From Gnomoniopsis sp. IMI 355080 (taxonomy: Eukaryota > Ascomycota > Sordariomycetes > Diaporthales > Gnomoniaceae): a stretch of 64,000 nt of DNA. Positions within the stretch are counted from its first letter, which is position 1, and each line of letters begins with the position of its first letter. The notes beneath the pieces are model-generated. The model was not told the DNA's origin, searched no databases, and was given only the letters and a program-made list of their open reading frames with translations. Of this stretch, positions 57,702 through 64,000 are shown in pieces. A program made the position numbers and the translations under genes. The stretch spans positions 25,446-89,445 of the forward strand of contig JAPEVC010000153.1 of NCBI GenBank assembly GCA_027946555.1, in the 5' to 3' direction.

Positions 57702-58352
57702 TCACAATCCTCTTCCCTCCGCAAGAGCAGCCTCCCTGGTCTTGCGGGTCAACTCCAAAATTCCCTTCACACCAGTGTTTCTCAAGCCCTCCAAGACGGC
57801 ACGCATCCCCTCGCGGCTCTTGCCAAGCTGGTCTTGTGTCTTGCGTGATGCGAGCGACTCGATACTGCGTTGAATGATAGACTTGGCGAACCAGCCACCC
57901 TCCCTAACTTTGTCGCCCACTCGCGAGCTGTACATCATTTTGGTAGTCACGTCGCAGCTACTTGCGTTGGCTGGCGCGCTGTAGGTCTGTTGCTCGACGA
58001 CGGACAGAATGCTGGCAAAGTTCAGGTTGCGGCTCTCCGTGTGCATCCAACCTTCCTTTACGTCCACAATGCTCGATTCAAGGACGTATGTCTCCTTGTC
58101 GCCCGTACCGCCGGTAAGGGAGACGGGTAACAGCTTGTAGACGGCGCCGGGCATACGTGACTTCTTCAGGTGAATGCGGGTCGTGTGGAGGCGGCCGGTG
58201 GCGGGGTCGACATGACGGGAGATGGTGTCGGTGCTGAGGACGTGGGAGGCGAAGGGGTTAATTTGCGGGGAGCAGTACCGCAGGAAGTAGGCGAGCGTGA
58301 CGGTCGGGAAAGGGTGGGAATAGGTGTGGTTTTGGGTGTGCGTGAGAACCAT
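57702..58352 (-). CDS. PRELI/MSF1-domain mitochondrial lipid-transfer protein
   Basis: Single exon of 216 residues from ATG at 58352. The protein starts MVLTHTQNHTYSHPFPTVTL and continues AYFLRYCSPQINPFASHVLS, then TDTISRHVDPATGRLHTTRI, the typical PRELI/MSF1 opening. YVLESSIVDVKEGWMHTESR with NLNFASILSVVEQQTYS is the second half of the domain. The C-terminal 60 residues are a charged helix (GWFAKSIIQRSIESLASRK). In yeast this family (Ups1, Ups2, Ups3) pairs with Mdm35 in the intermembrane space to move phosphatidic acid or phosphatidylserine. The sequence suits the Ups2/Ups3/SLMO branch better than Ups1, but that distinction is not firm. Confidence 0.9.
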   Translation of the reverse strand: MVLTHTQNHTYSHPFPTVTLAYFLRYCSPQINPFASHVLSTDTISRHVDPATGRLHTTRIHLKKSRMPGAVYKLLPVSLTGGTGDKETYVLESSIVDVKEGWMHTESRNLNFASILSVVEQQTYSAPANASSCDVTTKMMYSSRVGDKVREGGWFAKSIIQRSIESLASRKTQDQLGKSREGMRAVLEGLRNTGVKGILELTRKTREAALAEGRGL

Positions 58353-60112
58353 CTTTGGCAAAAGCGAACAGGATCAGGCCTCAAGAAAGGTGGTGAGCGG
58401 TGATGAAAAGATATTGATGAGGGGTGGGGGTGGGCTTCTGAAGATTGTAGGTGTGTTATCGTGAGGTAAGTAGGAGTAGGACGTGTGAAGCTGGCGATGG
58501 AAGCGGAGTGGTCGGGTTAAATTTTGCAGGCAAATTCTTTTGGAACTTCCTGTGTCAATTCAGCTCGATTGCTCCATAGGGAGCTCGAGAACTTAAAATG
58601 TCAACTATGAATGCCGATGGTGTAAGAGGACAGCGGCGCAATAGCTTCAAGGGATTAAGTTTGAGGAGGAAGGTGGGATGGTTATGTCGTCAAACCAGTC
58701 TCAAGCGGCACGGAATGGAGGCGAATATCGAAAGGCATCGAACGATCAATCGCGGCACAAATCTGGGGTAGCGCGGGAGCTTTGACCACCTGGGCATCCT
58801 GGCAGACCTGGCCAGCCTGGGCCGTGAATCAGATGCCACGGATTTGCAGTCACACGACCCCCATGTCGGCATGTCAGCATTGTTAGGGCACTATCTCTTT
58901 GTCGATACAGTCTTGGGGTTAGCCAGATTGTAATGTAGCAGGGCCCTTTCTCTAGCCTTTTGCCAGCACTCTCTCTTCCTGCGGCTTTGATAGAAACGAA
59001 TTGTTATTATAATGATTAAGATAATTATTATGTTGGTGATGATGATGATGGTGATGAGTATTATACATCTTTCGAATGTAGTTGTTGAGAGCTGGTCAAT
59101 TCTGCTGAACTATTGTATACGAAATAGCACGCTGATTAATACGTGGCTGACCTAATGTTGCTGAGATAAGCGACTGCCCCCTACACCAGATCCTCAGGGA
59201 GCCACCCCTTGGCTTCCCCGTCTGCTCAACCTTTTATCTCTCTTCAAACAACACCGACACCACCACTCTCTTTCATCACCATCGCCACGACACCCATCGG
59301 ACACGACCCCACGTATTGTGCGACCGTGTCTCTTCACTGTGACCATTTCATTAGTCGACATTTCCCGCACCTTTTTGCCCCATCTCCGTCTCGCGCACTT
59401 GTTTGCGCGTGTCCACTTCCCCATTCCCCTTCCCGCTCATTGCAATTTGCCTTTCAAAGTCCAGATCGTTTCGGTGACAGAACGGGGTCTTTGACGACTC
59501 TTGCGCGTGACAGCATCTTCGTGCACATTTGAAAAAATATCGCTGGGGCATTCTGGCCGAAGAAGGTTGCAGCCTTGGGCGTTGGTACACTTTGGGTTCT
59601 GGTTGGTGGATGCTGTTGTTGCTATTCAGCGGCACATTTGGTTCTCTTGTTTTGAGAATCCGAACTGCGGGTGAATAGTGGGTCTACTGGCGGGCTGTAT
59701 TACTTCTTCTCATCCGAATATTTCGTTGGGCTTCCCATTCAACCACTATTGTCCTTTCGAGTACAATCAGAATTGATATTTCTCCCCGCCTCCCAAAGTT
59801 GAAAAGCAAGAACAGGAAGCGATTGCAGAGACGTACATCTTGTCCACGCAAGACCAGAAGAGAAGCAAACAGAGCGCAGTTCTCAACTACTTTACTACAT
59901 TGCACTTCTTCAATCGTCACCACAGACAAGAATCAACGCTCACCACCACAACTGCAACTGCATGCAATTGCAACAGCAACGTTCTAACTTACAGTAATTC
60001 CCTCATCTTGACGGTGCCACGCTTTGCTCCCTCCTGGCATCGCGATTCGTACTGAACAAGAGCTCCTACCTACACCCCCAAACCAACAACTTCACCGTAA
60101 CAACAGGTCAAA
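58353..60112. other. Divergent spacer: PRELI gene and MPE1
   Basis: About 1.76 kb between two head-to-head genes. A GATGAT microsatellite lies near 59035-59055. The last 900 bp are pyrimidine- and CA-rich, as in a long fungal 5' leader for MPE1. No coding region recognised. Confidence 0.5.
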
Positions 60113-61561
60113 ATGTCGTCTTGCGTCTTTGTCAAGTTTATGTCGCAGAAGGAGCCTCGTCGCATAGAATTTGACGGCACCGGCATATCTGTCTTTGAAC
60201 TAAAGCGCGATATCATCGTCAAGAACGGCCTCGACAGGAGCGGCACTGATTTCGACCTTGCCATCTACAATCAGGATGGCAGCGAGGGTGAGTAGCCAAC
60301 GTAGTCCCCTTCTTCCACGTCTATTGACTGACAAAACCTTCCGTAGAATACGACGATGACACCTCTGTCATCACTCGCTCCACCACAGTCCTTGCCCGGC
60401 GTCTCCCAGCGATGAGGCCTGGTGCAGGACGTGCCGCCCGTTACATCTCGGGCAAGATGCCAGTCCAGGCAAAGAACCATTCCAGACGAGAGCAGGCTAC
60501 CAAAGCTGCCACAGCCAAGTCGCAATCTGATGCGCTCGCGAAGATGGCCAGTGCCCAGACAGAGGAGGAGAAGATGATGGCCATGTTCGCAGCCCAAGGC
60601 GAGCAATGGAAGAGTGCACAAGAGGAGATGTCCCACCAGACTCCTGTCTTTAGACCAGGCCAAAAGAAGCCTGCCAATGTTCCCGACCACGAACCTCCCA
60701 ACGGCTACGTATGCCATCGTTGTGGAGAGAAAGGCCACTGGATTCAGCAGTGTCCAACCAATGACAATCCCGAGTACAACGATCGGCCCCGAATCAAGCG
60801 CACCACTGGCATACCAAAGTCCTTCCTCAAAACCGTCGACAAAGCCACAGTCTTGGCACAGGCAGCTGACGATGACGGTTCAAAGCCCTCAGGCGTCATG
60901 GTTACGGCTGATGGCGAATTTGTGGTGGCCCAGCCTGACAAGAAGACATGGGATCAGTATAAGGCTAAGGCTAAGGGTTCTGAAGAGGCCAAGAAGGCGG
61001 CCGCGCAGGATGAGCAGGAGTTGCGGGGGAGAGGCCTCGAGTGCGAACTCGACAAAAAGATGTTCATAGACCCAATGAAGACACCCTGCTGCGCCAAGAC
61101 GTACTGCAATGACTGCATCACTAATGCACTCATCGAGGGCGATCTCGTCTGCCCATCTTGTCAGACCGAGGGTGTCCTGATTGACGATCTCAAACCTGAC
61201 GACGAGGCAGTGAAGCGGATCGACGAGTACATGAAGGAGAAGGAGGCTGCAAGAAAGGAACGATCAAAGACGCCTGAAGAAGCCAAGTCACCTGCTGCTG
61301 CAGACATTAAGGAGTCCGTTGAGACTGCTGACGGCAGCCCGGAAGAGAAGCCCAAGTCACCCACGCCTGCTCCTTCAATCAAATCGCCTAGTGTGGACGC
61401 CTCACAAAAGCTCTCTACTGCTAATAATGAAGCTTCACCCGCACCTACGACCGGCAGTGAACAGCCACCCATCAACCACAAAAAGCGGTCAGCTGAGGAG
61501 GACATCGACAATCCCATCGCCAAGGCACCCAAGGGACCTAAGGCGATGCAGCGGGCTCAGG

Positions 61562-61592
<31 letters not shown>

Positions 61593-62103
61593 GATGAACA
61601 TGATGCCCGACTTCATGGGCATGAATGGAATGAACGGCTTCAACCCAATGGCGATGCCAATGGGCATGGGAATGGGCATGGGAATGAATCCCATGATGAA
61701 CATGAACCCCGGCATGATGAGTGGTTTCGGCAACTTCGGGCCCATGGGCATGAATCCCATGATGAATCCGATGATGATGAACGGCGGGTTCAACACCGGC
61801 GGCATGAACGGAGGCTTTCCTACTCGTCCCATGAACGGTGGAGGCCCTAAGGGCTTCGGAGGCCCCCAAATGAACGGTGGTATGAACGGTGGCGTCAACG
61901 GAAACTTCAACCGCGGCCCCCCCACCGGTCCTCGTAACGGGAATTTCGCGGCCCAGCAGAACATGAACATGGCTCCAAATATGGTCCCGAATGTAAACGC
62001 CAATGGCATTGAAGACGACGCCTATTTCCGCAAGCCCGTTAACCCGCACCGCCACCAGAACCGGCAGCGCCGCGTCCGGCCTAGCGACTATCGCGAGCTT
62101 TAG
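60113..62103 (+). CDS. MPE1: Mpe1/RBBP6 subunit of the cleavage and polyadenylation factor
   Basis: Mpe1 is a subunit of the nuclear pre-mRNA cleavage and polyadenylation factor and a putative E3 ubiquitin ligase. Exons 60113-60287 and 60347-62103 give 643 residues. Domains in order: the ubiquitin-like DWNN domain (about 1-85; starts MSSCVFVKFMSQKEPRRIEF; the 59 bp intron cuts it at residue 59), a CCHC zinc knuckle CHRCGEKGHWIQQC (181-194), and a RING-like finger from C291 (CELDKKMFIDPMKTPCC, YCNDC, CPSC). After an acidic Ser/Pro/Lys region, residues about 463-476 are a polyQ run, and the last 165 residues are Met/Gly/Asn/Pro-rich. The C-terminus is basic (HQNRQRRVRPSDYREL). The low-complexity tail is longer than in yeast Mpe1. 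Confidence 0.95.
61561..61594 (+). repeat. CAG/CAA repeat coding polyglutamine in MPE1
   Basis: A nearly pure run of CAG/CAA codons encodes about 11 glutamines, directly followed by the Met/Gly/Asn-rich tail. Such in-frame tracts are prone to length variation between strains. Confidence 0.8.
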
Positions 62104-63156
62104 GAAGGCGAGCAGTATGCTTCGACACCCATATTCAAGGGTACACGCTAGTTATTTCTGGTAGTGGGCCTTTCTCAGTTGTATATACTCGTCGATCCTG
62201 TTGTGGCATGACGATATTGCGACATTGCCACACTTCACTTACCACGGAAAATACTCTGCATTCTTGGGGCAGAGCAGGCTTTTACTCGGTTCGGCGTTCA
62301 TCACGGTACCACCGTTGGTCTCACGGTATACATGGCATATTGACAATAGTCTTTTCTCTGTTATGGCGGCACGGTTTTGTGACGATCTACATCAAGACTT
62401 GCATCGAACAGGCGTTAAGGAGGTTTTTCGGTTGGGGTTTCCTTTATCTAGCATGAGCCTGCGAGTACTGCAAGGTTTCTTGTGCATATGCACCACAAAA
62501 ATACAACAAAAGCGATTTGGACGGGCGTGCGGCAAATAGGATTTTCACAATTCCGAGGCGGTGGGTTAGGACAAAGGCGATGCTTTTGAGTCAGGATTGG
62601 ATTGTCTGATTTGGGCCAAAGTTTGGCTCTGGGGAAGAGAAGAGAATCGTTAAGGGGGCGAGGTGGAAAGGTAGACGCGCGAACGGATCAGCGACATGCT
62701 GCACACATGATCAATACAATCACGATTTTCCGAGAGCTGTTACCTGTGCTTCAAATGACTTAGGCTGTTTTACAGTGAGCTGTGACTGGTATGCGGTGTT
62801 GTTTGGTGGTTATCGAAAGCGTGAGAAATGGGGTTGTCTGCAAAATTTGGCTTGAAGATTCTACAGTGGGCTCATAAACTCAAGCAGAAGCAATGTCGGA
62901 AGAGATCAAAGTTCATCACAATACGTGAACGATGCGCGTGAAGGACCTTCCAACACAAGTAGTATGATACAAACAAACCAAAGTGCTATTCCATGTTGGA
63001 CTCACAAGATATAAAAGACGATATCGACACAGGAACACATGCGAGCAGGCATCGGTGTCTGATTAATTTATGTACCTTTGCGGATATCTTGTTACTATCT
63101 ATGTCAAGACCACCTTTCCTCCTCCACACCACTACCTACCTCCCACCTCCGTCGAT
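62104..63156. other. Convergent spacer MPE1 / GET3
   Basis: About 1.05 kb between two convergent stops. It should contain both 3' untranslated regions. The frame at 62201-62539 has no recognisable domain. Confidence 0.5.
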
Positions 63157-64000
63157 TTAAGAAGGAGGCACATACGGCGTGACCAGCATCTCGCTAAACT
63201 TCTCCAGCTTTTCCTTGCCGCGCACCTCTTCCACGAGCAACGGCATTTTGACCACATTAAACTCATCGTACAACTCCTCGATCTGATCCAGATATTTCTT
63301 CTGCATCTTGCGCCGTGCGTTGCACTGCTCGCACTCGGACGCGGCCTTGGGGAACAGCAGCTGGTTGACGACGATGCTGTGGGTGTCGATACCGTAGCTC
63401 GCCAGCTCCTGGATCATGCGCTCCGTCTCGTAGAGCGACAGGAACTCGGGGATGCACACGCACACAAACGTTGTCAGCGCGTCGTCCTTGAACTGGGCGT
63501 TGACCTCGCTAATAGTTGCGCGCAGCGACTCGAGCTTCTCCATCATCTCGGGCAGGTTCTGGCCGCCGGGCAGCCCACCTTGGCTGCCGAGGAAGCCGTT
63601 GAGGAGCGGGCCGTATTGTGTCGACAGCTGGCTGATTTTGGCGAGCGCCTTCTCCAGCACCGAGGGGAACTGGAGGAAGCGCAGCGTGTGGCCTGTCGGC
63701 GCGGTGTCGAAGATGATGGTCTCGTAGGACAGCGACTTGACCTGCTTGAGCACCTCGGCGAACGACATGGCCTCGTCGATCCCCGGGATCGCAAAGGCCA
63801 GGTCCTGCATCATGCCGCCCATGCCGCCTGTGGGATCTGCGCCGCCGCCGCCTGCTGCGCCGGCGTCGTCGCCCTGGCCCGCGAGAAGATCCTGTATGCT
63901 GCCGTTGGGGTCGATCTCCATGGCGCTGAGGTTGGAGAAGCCATCGACGAGACGGGCCTCTTTGCCAAACTTTTGCGAAAAGGCATCGGAGAGGTTGTGG
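63157..64000 (-). CDS. GET3: Get3/Arr4 ATPase, C-terminal part (cut by window edge)
   Basis: Get3 is the cytosolic ATPase that carries tail-anchored membrane proteins to the ER in the GET pathway. The frame is open to the right edge, so the start and P-loop lie beyond 64000. The visible part begins HNLSDAFSQKFGKEARLVDG and continues NLSAMEIDPNGSIQDLLAG. It includes a Gly/Ala-rich insert (GAAGGGGADPTGGMGGMMQD), the IPGIDEAMSFAEVLKQVKSL helix, switch II DTAPTGHTLRFLQFP, the hydrophobic groove region (YGPLLNGFLG), and the CxxC zinc dimerisation motif in SECEQCNARRKMQKKY. The C-terminus is EMLVTPYVPPS. The Gly-rich insert seems to be a lineage elaboration. Arsenical pump ATPase is the older family label; Get3 is the eukaryotic role. 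Confidence 0.94.
   Translation of the reverse strand, partial: HNLSDAFSQKFGKEARLVDGFSNLSAMEIDPNGSIQDLLAGQGDDAGAAGGGGADPTGGMGGMMQDLAFAIPGIDEAMSFAEVLKQVKSLSYETIIFDTAPTGHTLRFLQFPSVLEKALAKISQLSTQYGPLLNGFLGSQGGLPGGQNLPEMMEKLESLRATISEVNAQFKDDALTTFVCVCIPEFLSLYETERMIQELASYGIDTHSIVVNQLLFPKAASECEQCNARRKMQKKYLDQIEELYDEFNVVKMPLLVEEVRGKEKLEKFSEMLVTPYVPPS

Noticed and set aside
61489..62055. His/Val-rich minus-strand frame
   Set aside because: It is the reverse reading of the Met/Gly/Asn-rich MPE1 tail and owes its composition to that repeat.

Overview
This 64 kb window is nuclear DNA of a filamentous ascomycete, most likely a Sordariomycete. Genes lie on both strands with 1-3 kb spacers. Most carry short introns (about 50-130 bp) with GT..AG ends. 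The conserved proteins read as typical Pezizomycotina orthologues. Exon models were built by reading splice sites and reading frame by hand; none is backed by transcripts. I saw no rRNA, tRNA, CRISPR array or intact transposon.

Left third (1-22 kb), housekeeping: MAF1 (-), AP-1 sigma adaptin (-), glutamate-cysteine ligase modifier subunit (+), BUD32 kinase (-), an unknown membrane-anchored protein (+), mitochondrial ribosomal protein uL22m (-) head-to-head with cytochrome c oxidase subunit VIIa/COX9 (+), SOM1 (-) head-to-head with a Rad51/XRCC2-like protein (+), a 3 kb spacer, and a CECR5/HDHD5-type HAD hydrolase (+).

Middle (22-42 kb): two adjacent, diverged C2H2 zinc-finger genes in a low-gene-density stretch (24-30 kb), a possible small two-exon gene, an intron-less PRP24/SART3 splicing factor, and a secreted GH5 cellulase.

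Right third (41-64 kb): L-rhamnose 1-dehydrogenase at 41.7-42.5 kb and L-rhamnonate dehydratase at 51.5-52.9 kb. These are steps 1 and 3 of the fungal non-phosphorylative L-rhamnose route. They enclose two unrecognised proteins and a 912-residue Zn2Cys6 regulator, so this may be a loose L-rhamnose locus; the lactonase and aldolase are not in the window. Then come a relic of a short-chain dehydrogenase, a secreted S10 serine carboxypeptidase with an apparent GC-AG intron, a PRELI/MSF1 lipid-transfer protein, MPE1 (DWNN, zinc knuckle, RING) and the C-terminal part of GET3 running off the right edge.

Most notable observations: the candidate L-rhamnose locus with an associated regulator; the Rad51-like protein lacking a Walker A lysine; a 25-nt micro-exon and alternative first exon at the regulator's zinc cluster; two compact bidirectional promoters of mitochondrial genes; and a recurring CTACTATGGTA / TACCTAGGTA motif in spacers.
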